Counted from the stretch's first letter, positions 9,032 to 17,394 are shown. The stretch is 64,000 nucleotides of DNA from an uncultured Prevotellaceae bacterium (GCA_900543815.1 UQST01000009.1:1-64000), one strand, 5' to 3'. The notes: generated from the sequence alone by a model not told the origin. Numbers and translations: made by a program.

Positions 9032-10873
9032 ATGATGAGAAAAGCTATCAAGCGAGTGCTGCTCGTGGCCACAATGGCAGCAGCAGCCTTCACATCGGCC
9101 CGGGCCATCAATATCCCACGCCCGGAGTACCCCCGTCCGCAGTTTGAACGAGCTGACTGGATAAACCTCAACGGTCAGTGGACCTGCGAACTGGACATGA
9201 GCAAGACGGGCGACCAGCGCGGCTGGAAAGACTCCAAAGGCCTCTCGCAGAAAATCACCGTACCTTTCTGTCCCGAAAGCCAACTCTCCGGCATCGGCCA
9301 CACCGACTTCATCCCCTGCATCTGGTACCAGCGCTCGGTAAGCATCCCTGCCGAGTGGACAGGCAAGCGCATCCTGCTTCAGTTTGGTGCAGCAGACTAT
9401 GAGACACACGTCTATATCAATGGTAAACTGGCAGGCGAACACTACGGCACAGGCTCCTCATTCGCCATTGACCTCACTCCCTATGCAAAGGCAGGCGAGA
9501 AAGTCAACCTTGTAGTGCGGGTGGATGACGACCTTCGCGGCGGCAAGCAGCCAGGTGGCAAGCAGAGCACACAACTGCGCTCAGCCGGTTGCCACTATAC
9601 CCGCGTAACCGGCATATGGCAGACTGTGTGGATGGAGGCCGTGGATTATCAGGCACTCAAGCACGTATTCGCCATCCCCGACATCGACCAGCAGCAACTG
9701 GTGGTTCACCCTGAGTTCTACGGCGAAAACAGCAACAACACACTTATCGTGGAGGTGCTCGACGGCAAGAAGACCATTGCCAAGCGCTCAGCCAAGGCCA
9801 CTAATCTGAGTACCATCGTGCTGCCCATGAAGAACGCCCGCCTGTGGAGTCCCGAAGATCCCTACCTCTACGACGTGAAATACACGGTAAGGAATGCCAA
9901 GGGAGATATCATCGACCAGGTGAGCAGCTACGTGGGCATGCGCAAGGTACACATCCAGGACGGCTACTTCTACCTCAACAACAAGCCCTACTTCCAGCGT
10001 CTGGTGCTCGACCAAGGCTACTATCCCGACGGCATCTGGACAGCTCCGTCCGACGAGGCACTCAAGCAGGACATTGCCATGAGCAAGGCTGTGGGCTTCA
10101 ATGGAGCACGCCTGCACCAGAAGGTCTTCGAGGAGCGCTACTACTACTGGGCCGACCATCTGGGCTACCTGACCTGGGGCGAGGAAGCCAGCTGGGGACT
10201 GAATGTGAACAACAACGAGGCTGTGCGCAACTTCCTTACCGAGTGGGCCGACATCGTAGTACGCGACCGCAATCACCCGAGCCTGGTTACATGGACTCCG
10301 CTCAATGAGACTTGGGATGCACGAGCCGGCGTGTATGTACGCTTCGTCAATGATCTGTACAACCTCACAAAGGCCATCGACCCCACACGACCCGTCAATG
10401 ATGCCAGCGGAGACAGTCATGTGAAGACCGATATATGGACAGTGCACGACTACACACGCGAGCCTGAAAAGCTCATTGCCAACCATACCATCAAAGCCGG
10501 AGTGGAGCCCTACCGCAACATGAAGGACAAGGACTACCTGGCAAACTTCGCCGGACAGCCTTATATGGTGGACGAGTTCGGCGGACTTCCCTGGATTCCC
10601 AAGGAGGAGCGTGCCAATTCGTGGGGCTACGGACAGAACATCGAGACTCTGGAAGACTTCTACACCATACTGGAGAAGGAGATTGACGCGCTGAAGGCAT
10701 GCAAGTATGTGGTGGGCTTCTGCTACACTCAGATTACCGATGTGGAGCAGGAGAAGAACGGCATCTACTACTATGACCGCCGGCCAAAGTTCGACACCGC
10801 GCGCCTGAAAGCCATCTTCGAGAAGATACCCAGCACCATCGAGAACCCGCAGGATCTGAGCGACTGGAAGTAA
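9032..10873 (+). CDS. Glycoside hydrolase family 2 enzyme (beta-galactosidase/glucuronidase type), secreted
   Basis: The 613 aa begin with a signal peptide (to about 25, TSARA), a jelly-roll sugar-binding domain (WINLNGQWTCELD), an Ig-like domain and a TIM barrel. The acid/base is Glu426 in TPLNETW and the nucleophile Glu515 in MVDEFGG, both in the expected spacing for GH2. It is shorter than LacZ (about 1000 aa) and lacks its C-terminal domains, like many gut Bacteroidales GH2 enzymes. Substrate is not decidable from sequence by eye (galactoside, glucuronide or mannoside are all possible). It ends the sugar cluster and is followed by a strong terminator. Confidence 0.9.
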   Translation: MMRKAIKRVLLVATMAAAAFTSARAINIPRPEYPRPQFERADWINLNGQWTCELDMSKTGDQRGWKDSKGLSQKITVPFCPESQLSGIGHTDFIPCIWYQRSVSIPAEWTGKRILLQFGAADYETHVYINGKLAGEHYGTGSSFAIDLTPYAKAGEKVNLVVRVDDDLRGGKQPGGKQSTQLRSAGCHYTRVTGIWQTVWMEAVDYQALKHVFAIPDIDQQQLVVHPEFYGENSNNTLIVEVLDGKKTIAKRSAKATNLSTIVLPMKNARLWSPEDPYLYDVKYTVRNAKGDIIDQVSSYVGMRKVHIQDGYFYLNNKPYFQRLVLDQGYYPDGIWTAPSDEALKQDIAMSKAVGFNGARLHQKVFEERYYYWADHLGYLTWGEEASWGLNVNNNEAVRNFLTEWADIVVRDRNHPSLVTWTPLNETWDARAGVYVRFVNDLYNLTKAIDPTRPVNDASGDSHVKTDIWTVHDYTREPEKLIANHTIKAGVEPYRNMKDKDYLANFAGQPYMVDEFGGLPWIPKEERANSWGYGQNIETLEDFYTILEKEIDALKACKYVVGFCYTQITDVEQEKNGIYYYDRRPKFDTARLKAIFEKIPSTIENPQDLSDWK

Positions 10874-10896
10874 ACAGCACCCAGACCCGACGGCAC

Positions 10897-11007
10897 AAGC
10901 CTTCCTTCTGACCCGAAAGGGAAAGCCGGGAAAGCCTCAGGAGCACTCCTGCTCTGCTTTCCCAGCTCTCTCCTTCTTCCCCCATGGGGTGGTCAGAAGG
11001 AAGGCTT
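10897..11007 (+). terminator. Nested inverted-repeat terminator after the GH2 gene
   Basis: A perfect 17-bp inverted repeat (10897-10913 with 10991-11007, AAGCCTTCCTTCTGACC and complement) ends in TTTTC. Its 77-nt loop contains two further nested hairpins, an 8-bp GGGAAAGC/GCTTTCCC and a CAGGAG-CA-CTCCTG, giving a tall three-tier stem. Confidence 0.75.
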
Positions 11008-11160
11008 TTCTGTATTCCATCCCTATTCCAAAGAACCTGAAGCAAGAAGATTCTGTACTCCGCCACCTGCCTGAGGATGGTCAGCAACCCCAAAGTACGA
11101 AACAAAAGAAGGCGAAAAACCAAATGGGAAATGGAGAGGTAGCCGCCTAAGGACTCATAC

Positions 11161-11208
11161 GGCAATCATTATACATATTATATAATGATGTCCCGAAACC
11201 CGATTGCC
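11161..11208. repeat. Nested inverted repeat in the malQ-cluster/pfl intergenic region
   Basis: GGCAATC (11161-11167) pairs with GATTGCC (11202-11208), enclosing a second AT-rich hairpin (ATCATTAT ... ATAATGAT). The rest of the 540-nt gap (11008-11546) carries no gene apart from the 22-bp-period array listed separately. Confidence 0.4.
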
Positions 11209-11379
11209 GCTGTTATATACACGAACATGGAATGATGAGTCAACAAAAGCAGTACGATTGCCATACGATTGTCAACTGATTCAGTATGGCTTTCACACGC
11301 CTGGCAACAGTTTTAGTATAAGAAGGAAAAACTGTCTGATGAAACTCGAGGCAGACTCGAGGCTGGGAGGCCCAAAAGA

Positions 11380-11459
11380 TGAAGCAAGGTTACTTGGCAA
11401 AGTATCGTTGGATACTTGGCGATTTATCCTTGGATACATTGCAAAGTATCATTGGATAC
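11380..11459. repeat. 22-bp-period palindrome array (GTATC-N4-GATAC type)
   Basis: Three 14-bp near-palindromes start at 11402 (GTATCGTTGGATAC), 11424 (TTATCCTTGGATAC) and 11446 (GTATCATTGGATAC), exactly 22 bp apart. A degenerate fourth lies at 11380. The 8-bp spacers are alike (TTGGCAAA, TTGGCGAT, ATTGCAAA). It lies between the convergent GH2 and pflA genes. Confidence 0.7.
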
Positions 11460-11546
11460 TTTTCCGGGGCAGTTTTCTGGCCCGCGCACACGAAAGCACT
11501 TCTTGGACGTTTCTTCCTGCAATCGCGAGGAAGGAGAGGGCGATGC

Positions 11547-12281
11547 TTAGCCTACGGGAATATCGGGAAGAAACTCACGGAAGATGCTACGGGCGCGAGT
11601 GATTTCTTCTTGGGAGAGGGCAGGAACACCTTCCAAGGGATAGGGGATGCCCAATTCCTCGTATTTATAAGTGCCCAAAGTGTGATAGGGAAGAAGCTCC
11701 ACACGCTCCACCACCGAAGTGTATTGGCCTATCCATCGGGCTACATCACGCAGACGAGTCTCATCGGCCGTGTAGCCTGGCACCACCACATGACGAATCC
11801 ATGTGGGTTTGCCCATTTGGGCAAGGCGGTCCATCCATGCCTGGTTGGACTTTCTGAGGCAGCCCGTATAAGTCTGATGGAGCGAGTCATCGGTGGTCTT
11901 CACATCCAACAGAAACAAGTCGGTGTAGTCAAGCACGGCGAAAGCGGCATCGGTACTGATGACTCCGCTGGTGTCGAGAGCCGTGTGCAAGCCTTTCTGC
12001 TTGCAGAGGCGGAAGTACTCCCTTACGAATTCGGCCTGCAGGAGAGGCTCTCCCCCACTCACGGTCACTCCGCCCTTGCGGATGAAGGAACGGTAACGGA
12101 TGGCTTCATTGAGCAGTTCCTCGGGTTCCCATTCAAACTGCACAGGAGCCTGCGGTGCCCATGTATCGGGATTATGACAGAATGCACAGCGCATGGGACA
12201 TCCCTGCATGAATGCCACAAACCTGATGCCGGGACCATCCACAGCACCAAACGTCTCGATAGAATGTATTCTGCCTTTCAT
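11547..12281 (-). CDS. pflA: Pyruvate formate-lyase activating enzyme
   Basis: Radical SAM protein that installs the glycyl radical on PflB in the cytoplasm. The 244 aa carry the CxxxCxxC cluster motif as CPMRCAFC (Cys28, Cys32, Cys35) right after the family hallmark GAVDGPGIRFV. GGEPLLQ is the SAM-binding segment. Length is normal for PflA (about 245). It lies 134 nt downstream of pflB on the same strand, the usual order. An imperfect terminator-like hairpin sits between them, so pflA is probably made at lower level than pflB. Confidence 0.96.
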   Translation of the reverse strand: MKGRIHSIETFGAVDGPGIRFVAFMQGCPMRCAFCHNPDTWAPQAPVQFEWEPEELLNEAIRYRSFIRKGGVTVSGGEPLLQAEFVREYFRLCKQKGLHTALDTSGVISTDAAFAVLDYTDLFLLDVKTTDDSLHQTYTGCLRKSNQAWMDRLAQMGKPTWIRHVVVPGYTADETRLRDVARWIGQYTSVVERVELLPYHTLGTYKYEELGIPYPLEGVPALSQEEITRARSIFREFLPDIPVG

Positions 12282-12292
12282 CTTCCTATTTG

Positions 12293-12355
12293 CTTAAAAA
12301 GACACCAGACTGGGCTCCAGGGGATTCCCGATGAGAATTCGAGGAGCACCAGTCT
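12293..12355 (-). terminator. Intercistronic attenuating hairpin between pflB and pflA
   Basis: On the minus strand AGACTGGTGCTCC pairs with GGAGCCCAGTCT (12343-12355 with 12307-12318, one bulge). CTGGTG-TCTTTTT follows (12296-12301). It resembles an imperfect terminator, which would lower pflA relative to pflB. Confidence 0.5.
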
Positions 12356-12415
12356 GCTGTCGTAGTTGATATCAATTATTGTCCCGGCGGCTGGCGGGCA
12401 GCCACCCCAATGCCA

Positions 12416-14650
12416 TTACAGGCTCTGGTTGATGGTGCGGCTCAGCACGTCGAGCTGCTGCTCACGTGTCAGCTTGATGAAGTTCACAGCGTAACCCGAC
12501 ACACGGATAGTGAGCTGAGGATACTTCTCGGGGTGCTCCATAGCATCCTCAAGCAGCTGACGGTCGAATACGTTCACGTTGAGGTGATGACCACCATCGG
12601 GTGTGAAGAAGCCGTCCATGAGGTTCACCAGGTTGCTCACCTGGGTGTCCGGCTGCTTGCCCAGTGTTGCGGGTGAAATGGCAAAGGTATAAGAGATGCC
12701 ATCATGAGAGTGCTGGAAGGGCAGCTTGGCAACAGAAGCCAGAGCAGCAACAGCTCCGCGAGTGTCACGACCGTTCATGGGGTTGGCACCGGGAGCGAAT
12801 GGAACGCCAGCAGGACGTCCGTCGGGAGTGGCACCAGTATATTTGCCATACACCACATTGCTGGTGATAGTGAGCAGTGACTGAGTGGGCTTGGCGTTGC
12901 GATAGGTGTTGTGCTGACGCATGAACTCCATGAACTTCTCGGTAATCATCAGTGCCAGAGCATCGGTGTTCTCGTCGTTGTTGCCGAAGGGCACATAACC
13001 GGTGTTCTCGAAGCCTACTGCCAGACCACGCTCATCGCGGATAACCTTCACAGTACCATACTTGATGGCAGCCAGTGAGTCGGCTACGATAGAGAGGCCA
13101 GCGATACCTGTAGCACGAGTGCGCTCCACATCACCATCGTGGAGAGACATCTCAAATGCCTCGTAATCGTACTTGTCGTGCATGTAGTGGATGATATGCA
13201 GAGCATTGGCATAGGTGCGGGCCAGCCAACCCATCATCTGCTCAAACTTCTCCATCACCACATCGTAGTCCAGCACATCGTCGGTGATGGGTGCATAAGC
13301 GGGAGCTATCTGGTCACCGCTGCGCTCATCGCGACCACCGTTGATGGCATAGAGCAGGCACTTGGCCAGGTTGGCACGAGCACCGAAGAACTGCATCTGC
13401 TTACCTATCTTCATAGGAGATACGCAGCAAGCGATGCCGTAGTCGTCACCGTAATCCACACGCATGAGGTCGTCATTCTCGTACTGGATGGCAGATGACT
13501 TGATGCTCATCTCGGCGCAGTAGCGCTTCCAAGGCTCAGGCAGACGCTCGCTCCACAGCACAGTCAGGTTGGGCTCGGGAGCCGGACCCAGGTTCTCCAG
13601 TGTGTGCAGCATGCGGAAACAGGTCTTGGTCACCAGTGTTCGGCCGTCGATACCCATACCACCCTCGGCAGCTGTCACCCATACAGGGTCGCCGGAGAAG
13701 AGGTCGTTGTACTCGGGAGTACGCAGGAAGCGCACGATACGCAGCTTGATGATGAGCTGGTCAATGAGCTCCTGAGCCTCCTGCTCGGTGAGCTTGCCCT
13801 CTCGCATATCGTTCTCGATGAAGATATCAAGGAATGTAGAGATACGGCCAATAGACATGGCAGCACCGTCCTGGTCCTTCACAGCACCCAGATAGCCGAA
13901 GTAAACGAACTGCACAGCCTCACGTGCGTTCTGAGCAGGCCTGGTCACATCGAAGCCATAAGCCTCACACATCTTCACGAAATCCTTCAGAGCCTGGATC
14001 TGCTCGGTAATCTCCTCGCGGCAGCGGATGGTCTCGTCGTCCATCTCGGCAATGTCCAGACGCTCCATGTAGCGCCTCTTCTCCTCGATGAGGTTATCCA
14101 CACCATACAGGGCAATACGGCGATAGTCGCCGATGATGCGGCCACGACCGTAGGCGTCGGGCAGACCGGTGATGATGTGGCTGTGGCGTGCGTCACGAAT
14201 ATCCTTGGTATAGGCAGAGAACACACCCTGGTTGTGTGTCTTGCGGTACTTGGTGTAAATCTCCTTGGTCTCGGCATCCAGTTTGTAGCCATAAGCCTCG
14301 AGAGCCGACTCCACCATGCGGATACCGCCCTTGGGGAAGATTCCGCGCTTGAGAGGAGCGTCGGTCTGCAGACCTACAATCACCTCATCCTCCTTACATA
14401 TATAGCCAGCGCCATAGGTGGTGAGTGTCTGGGGCAAACGAGTCTCAGCGTCATAAACGCCCTTCTCGCGCTCTACCTTGAACATCTCGCTCAGCTTGTC
14501 CCACAGGCGCAGTGTGCGCTCGGTGGCAGGAGCCAGGAATGAGGCATCGCCCTCATAAGGTGTGTAGTTGTGCTGAATGAAGTCACGAACGTTGATCTCT
14601 CGCTTCCAGATGAATCCTTCATACTGGTTCAGTTGGTGGGTCAATTTCAT
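12416..14650 (-). CDS. pflB: Formate acetyltransferase (pyruvate formate-lyase)
   Basis: Converts pyruvate and CoA to acetyl-CoA and formate under anaerobiosis. The 744 aa show the adjacent catalytic cysteines in IACCVSPMK (Cys408-Cys409) and the C-terminal glycyl-radical segment RVSGYAVNF with Gly719. Length fits the family (about 740-760). The N-terminal KREINVRDFIQHNYTPY is typical. A -7 element TACCTTTG lies about 61 nt upstream. Followed by its activase gene. Confidence 0.97.
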   Translation of the reverse strand: MKLTHQLNQYEGFIWKREINVRDFIQHNYTPYEGDASFLAPATERTLRLWDKLSEMFKVEREKGVYDAETRLPQTLTTYGAGYICKEDEVIVGLQTDAPLKRGIFPKGGIRMVESALEAYGYKLDAETKEIYTKYRKTHNQGVFSAYTKDIRDARHSHIITGLPDAYGRGRIIGDYRRIALYGVDNLIEEKRRYMERLDIAEMDDETIRCREEITEQIQALKDFVKMCEAYGFDVTRPAQNAREAVQFVYFGYLGAVKDQDGAAMSIGRISTFLDIFIENDMREGKLTEQEAQELIDQLIIKLRIVRFLRTPEYNDLFSGDPVWVTAAEGGMGIDGRTLVTKTCFRMLHTLENLGPAPEPNLTVLWSERLPEPWKRYCAEMSIKSSAIQYENDDLMRVDYGDDYGIACCVSPMKIGKQMQFFGARANLAKCLLYAINGGRDERSGDQIAPAYAPITDDVLDYDVVMEKFEQMMGWLARTYANALHIIHYMHDKYDYEAFEMSLHDGDVERTRATGIAGLSIVADSLAAIKYGTVKVIRDERGLAVGFENTGYVPFGNNDENTDALALMITEKFMEFMRQHNTYRNAKPTQSLLTITSNVVYGKYTGATPDGRPAGVPFAPGANPMNGRDTRGAVAALASVAKLPFQHSHDGISYTFAISPATLGKQPDTQVSNLVNLMDGFFTPDGGHHLNVNVFDRQLLEDAMEHPEKYPQLTIRVSGYAVNFIKLTREQQLDVLSRTINQSL

Positions 14651-14710
14651 AATACTTTCTTTTTGAGTTTATTGTGGGTTTAGGGTCACCCCTACCTTGC
14701 TTTGGGAGTG

Positions 14711-14718
14711 CAAAGGTA
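14711..14718 (-). promoter_or_regulatory. Probable pflB promoter (-7 element)
   Basis: TACCTTTG on the minus strand, perfect -7 consensus. The best TTTG upstream is 24 nt away, longer than usual, so the -33 part is weak. Confidence 0.6.
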
Positions 14719-14813
14719 GTGGCATTCTTTCAAGTAGCCATACAAAATGGGGCAAAATCTTTCTAAAATACTAAATATTTGGTATCAGCCGTCGGGAAGC
14801 ATTTCTTCCTTTT

Positions 14814-14974
14814 CGCCTCAATATACTTGTTTTTCGTCCAAAAGCGTTTTCCATTACACGTCAAGAGACCATTTTCTGCCGCCTCAAAGCGATTTCTTTT
14901 GTGTCAGAAACGACTGTCTTTTGCGCTTCAAGACACCCGCCATTCCGCTTCAGCCTGCCCGCTTTTCCACTTCA
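14814..14974. repeat. Degenerate array of about 22-bp units (CGCYTCAA core)
   Basis: Upstream of pflB and beyond the yjbR 3' end, cores such as CGCCTCAA, CGTCCAA, CGTCAAG, CGCCTCAA, GTGTCAG, CGCTTCAAG, CGCTTCAG and CACTTCAG recur with TCA/TCC at about 14818, 14838, 14861, 14884, 14904, 14928, 14950 and 14972. Spacing is 20-24 bp. Nothing else was recognised in the 14651-15013 gap. Confidence 0.4.
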
Positions 14975-15013
14975 GAATACTGGCAAGTGCCGGGGCAAAA
15001 ACCTGCCAAAGGC

Positions 15014-15379
15014 TCAGCGGACAGTCAGCAGGACAGGGTTTTCACGCTTCACCTTTCCGCTGAACTTGCTCACCACTTCGGCATAACTGTGTCTGATGAG
15101 CGCCTTGATGAGTTCGTCGGACAGTTCGCCGTAGATGTCAAGCTGGTTCCAGTATCGCTTGTTCATGTGCCAGGCACCCTCTATCTCGCGATGCCGCTCA
15201 CGCAGTTCGACCGCATAGTCGGGATTGCACTTGAGCACAAACCACTTGGTATTCTCCAGATTTATCATGGCAAATATCTTTCCCTGCACTCTGAAGGCCA
15301 GGCAATCCTCATCGAAGGGAAAATCCTCGGTGGTCAGAGGAAGCGAGAGGCAGTATGCACGAATGTCCTCTACGTTCAT
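15014..15379 (-). CDS. MmcQ/YjbR family protein
   Basis: The 121 aa match the small YjbR/CyaY-like fold: MNVEDIRAYCLSLPLTTEDFPF at the start, then FRVQGKIFAMI, LKCNPDYAVELRE, WHMNKRYWNQLDI and the C-terminal DELIKALIRHSYAEVV helix. Members are often annotated as DNA-binding, but the biochemical role is not settled. Last gene of a compact six-gene minus-strand operon; its ATG overlaps the stop of the upstream gene by 4 nt (ATGA). Confidence 0.85.
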   Translation of the reverse strand: MNVEDIRAYCLSLPLTTEDFPFDEDCLAFRVQGKIFAMINLENTKWFVLKCNPDYAVELRERHREIEGAWHMNKRYWNQLDIYGELSDELIKALIRHSYAEVVSKFSGKVKRENPVLLTVR

Positions 15380-15687
15380 GGTTCTTCGGGTTGACGTTTG
15401 GCAAAGACCGGCACAAGGGTTTCCTCATTGGGCCAATTAGGCATGTGATAGAGTGAGATGGGCTTTCCGCCCAGCCCTGTCCAGTCGATACGCCGCACAT
15501 AATCGAAGTCTGGAGCGCCGAAATCAAAGGAACGCCCGAAGAGGAAAACCATCCTGCGACCCTCGTCGAGCCGCCACAGTCCGCCTCCATATACACACCG
15601 CTCGCCCGGGCGCAAAAGGTCGCGGTGGAGAAACACCTGCCCAAACCTGAGCACGCCATCCTGGTTGATTATAAACTTCTGATACAT
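15376..15687 (-). CDS. Conserved hypothetical protein, 103 aa
   Basis: Family not recognised. A small, mostly beta-like, cytoplasmic protein rich in aromatic and Gly/Arg residues (GGGLWRLDEGRRMVFLFGRSFDF) with no signal peptide or membrane segment. It is held in place by translational coupling: 3 nt after the DUF1294 gene and overlapping the yjbR start by 4 nt. That arrangement and sensible codon use support a real gene. Confidence 0.75.
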   Translation of the reverse strand: MYQKFIINQDGVLRFGQVFLHRDLLRPGERCVYGGGLWRLDEGRRMVFLFGRSFDFGAPDFDYVRRIDWTGLGGKPISLYHMPNWPNEETLVPVFAKRQPEEP

Positions 15688-15690
15688 ATA

Positions 15691-16005
15691 TTACTTACAG
15701 AACTTTACCGCAAGAATCGCTGCAACCTGCAGCACGATGATGAGAGGCACGCCGATGCGGAACTTCCAATGCAATGTCTTGTGGTGCCAGAGGTGCATCC
15801 CCATCCATGCACCCAGGCTTCCGCCCGCAAGGGCAAACAGCAGCAGAGTGCTCTCGGGTACACGCCACATGCGATGACGCGACTTGTACTTGTCCAACCC
15901 ATAGAGCAGGAAGGTGAAGAGATTGAGGCCAATGAGTCCCAGGAGCACCACCTTGCCTGCCGTCAGACCGCTGCGGGTGATATCAGCCAAGAAACCGTCC
16001 ATCAT
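15691..16005 (-). CDS. DUF1294 small membrane protein
   Basis: The 104 aa have a hydrophobic helix (about 19-35), the family hallmark YGLDKYKSRHRMWRVPE with ESTLLLFALAGGSLGAWMGMHLWHHKT, and a final helix (about 85-100). Function of the family is unknown; it is an inner-membrane protein. The start is set at the double ATG at 16000-16005, whose first ATG overlaps the TGA of the FKBP gene; the longer open frame upstream has Arg/His-rich, shadow-like composition and is rejected. Confidence 0.88.
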   Translation of the reverse strand: MMDGFLADITRSGLTAGKVVLLGLIGLNLFTFLLYGLDKYKSRHRMWRVPESTLLLFALAGGSLGAWMGMHLWHHKTLHWKFRIGVPLIIVLQVAAILAVKFCK

Positions 16006-16478
16006 CCTATAGCCAGCAGTTCGATGTCGAAGATGAGGGTGGAAGCGCCGGGAATGCCGGGCAGCGGGCGCTTGCCATAGCCCATGTCGGCTGGGATATA
16101 CACCTCCCAGCGGTCGCCCACGTGCATCTTCTTGAGCGCGATTATCCATCCCTGTATGAGGTCGGAGAGGCGGATGGCAAGCGGAGTGCCGCCACGACTG
16201 CCGTCGAACACACGTCCGTCGATGAGGCGACCCGTATAGTGGGCGGTGATGATGCTGCGCTCCAGAGGCGTATCGCCCGACTGATTGCCCTCGGCCAGCA
16301 CCTTGTAATAGATGCCCATGGGCAGTGAAAGCACCCCTTCCTCGCGCGACTTCTCCTCCAGCCACAGGCTGTTCTGACGTGCATATTCAGCCCGGCTCAC
16401 CTTACCCGACTGCTTGCGCTGCTCACGCTTTGCCCTGTCGCGTTCCTCGCGACTGCTATATTTTGGTTCGTTACTCAT
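16002..16478 (-). CDS. FKBP-type peptidyl-prolyl isomerase
   Basis: The 158 aa comprise a charged helical N-terminus (about 1-45: SSREERDRAKREQRKQ) and an FKBP domain (about 50-156) with ITAHYTGRLIDGRVFDGS, LIQGWIIALKKMHVGDRWEVYIP and MGYGKRP, the usual active-site segments. No signal peptide, so it is likely cytoplasmic, unlike the lipoprotein FKBPs common in Bacteroidetes. Starts 6 nt after the upstream gene and overlaps DUF1294 by 4 nt. Confidence 0.92.
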   Translation of the reverse strand: MSNEPKYSSREERDRAKREQRKQSGKVSRAEYARQNSLWLEEKSREEGVLSLPMGIYYKVLAEGNQSGDTPLERSIITAHYTGRLIDGRVFDGSRGGTPLAIRLSDLIQGWIIALKKMHVGDRWEVYIPADMGYGKRPLPGIPGASTLIFDIELLAIG

Positions 16479-16484
16479 TATCTG

Positions 16485-16865
16485 TTATTTATATAAATGT
16501 TCCCGAAGTAAATGTTTAATCGCCATCATGGGATGATGAAGCATCATTCTGGGACCGGCCCAGCGCATCACCTCACGCATTTGTTCTGCCATGCGAGGAC
16601 TGTAGCAATGCACCTTGCACAACCGGCACGTACTCTTCTGATTGCCGAAGCGGCAACGGTCGAGCCGCCTGTGAGCATAGGTGAGCAGTTGCTGGCAGTC
16701 GGAACATAATTGGCTGCCGCCATGATGATGCCGGCAATAGAAGCGCACCATCACCTCTATCCCCCTTTTCTCTTCCTCCACTCTCGTTGTCCCCACAGCC
16801 CCATGCGTCTGCACCGACCCACGGGACAACCGTCCCCACAAGCCGCCACGAATAGGATTCCGCAT
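16485..16865 (-). CDS. Nitrous oxide-stimulated promoter family protein (YgbA-like)
   Basis: The 126 aa carry the family pattern: RVEEEKRGIEVMVRFYCRHHHGG, then LCSDCQQLLTYAHRRLDRC, STCRLCKVHCY and REVMRWAGPRMMLHHPMMAI. The spaced cysteines and histidines suggest a metal-binding fold. The family is linked by name and expression to nitrosative stress; its activity is not established. The ATG at 16865 overlaps the yccF stop as TGATG, so this start is preferred over the internal MVRFYC start and over the longer upstream frame, which is out-of-frame yccF shadow. Confidence 0.88.
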   Translation of the reverse strand: MRNPIRGGLWGRLSRGSVQTHGAVGTTRVEEEKRGIEVMVRFYCRHHHGGSQLCSDCQQLLTYAHRRLDRCRFGNQKSTCRLCKVHCYSPRMAEQMREVMRWAGPRMMLHHPMMAIKHLLREHLYK

Positions 16866-17242
16866 CAGAAGTTCAATGTTACGTTCTTTCCAAAAGGTGC
16901 GAGCACCAGTCCTGCCATCTTGAAATGCTGGCGGGCAAAGGGCAGACCGACAATGGTGATGGCCAGCAGGAGTCCGAAGAGCACATGCACCAGCCACGCC
17001 CAAAAGCCTCCGAATATCATCCAAAGGAGGTTGAGGGGAATGCGCAGGCAACCCGGAGGACAAGTTCCCGGCTCCACACGCGACCCGAAAGGCCACAGAC
17101 AGAGCAGTCCAAGCTTGAATGTCTGCAGAGCCAAAGGTATGCCTATGATGGTGACAGCCAGTGCCAGAGTGCCGGTAAAATAGCCAACGGCAGCTTCCAG
17201 GCCGCCAAAAATCCACCAGATGAGGTTTCCGAGTAAGCGCAT
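16865..17242 (-). CDS. YccF domain membrane protein
   Basis: The 125 aa contain two YccF halves: LLGNLIWWIFGGLEAAVGYFTG ... TIIGIPLALQTFKLGLLCLWPFG, then LNLLWMIFGGFWAWLVHVLFG ... TIVGLPFARQHFKMAGLVLAPFG, giving four predicted membrane helices. Function is unknown. The frame can be extended to a TTG at 17272, but that TTG is part of a TATATTTG promoter element, so the ATG at 17242 is chosen. First gene of the six-gene operon. Confidence 0.88.
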   Translation of the reverse strand: MRLLGNLIWWIFGGLEAAVGYFTGTLALAVTIIGIPLALQTFKLGLLCLWPFGSRVEPGTCPPGCLRIPLNLLWMIFGGFWAWLVHVLFGLLLAITIVGLPFARQHFKMAGLVLAPFGKNVTLNF

Positions 17243-17269
17243 AATATATAATGTATAGTTATTCACTTG

Positions 17270-17277
17270 CAAATATA
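17270..17277 (-). promoter_or_regulatory. Probable promoter (-7 element) of the yccF operon
   Basis: TATATTTG on the minus strand, 27 nt before the yccF ATG. No good TTTG is seen 19-21 nt upstream, so only the -7 element is supported. Confidence 0.5.
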
Positions 17278-17394
17278 CATGATTTTATCGGCTCACGCCT
17301 TATGATGAAGAAAGAAAACGTGGGTGCAGCAACATTTTGGCCAAGAAGGTGCAGCAGCCGATGGCCGACAGGGAAGTGAAAAGCGCAGAAACAT

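Noticed and set aside
17243..17272. TTG start for YccF extending it by 10 residues
   Set aside because: The TTG is the last part of a TATATTTG promoter element and would lie upstream of the transcript start.
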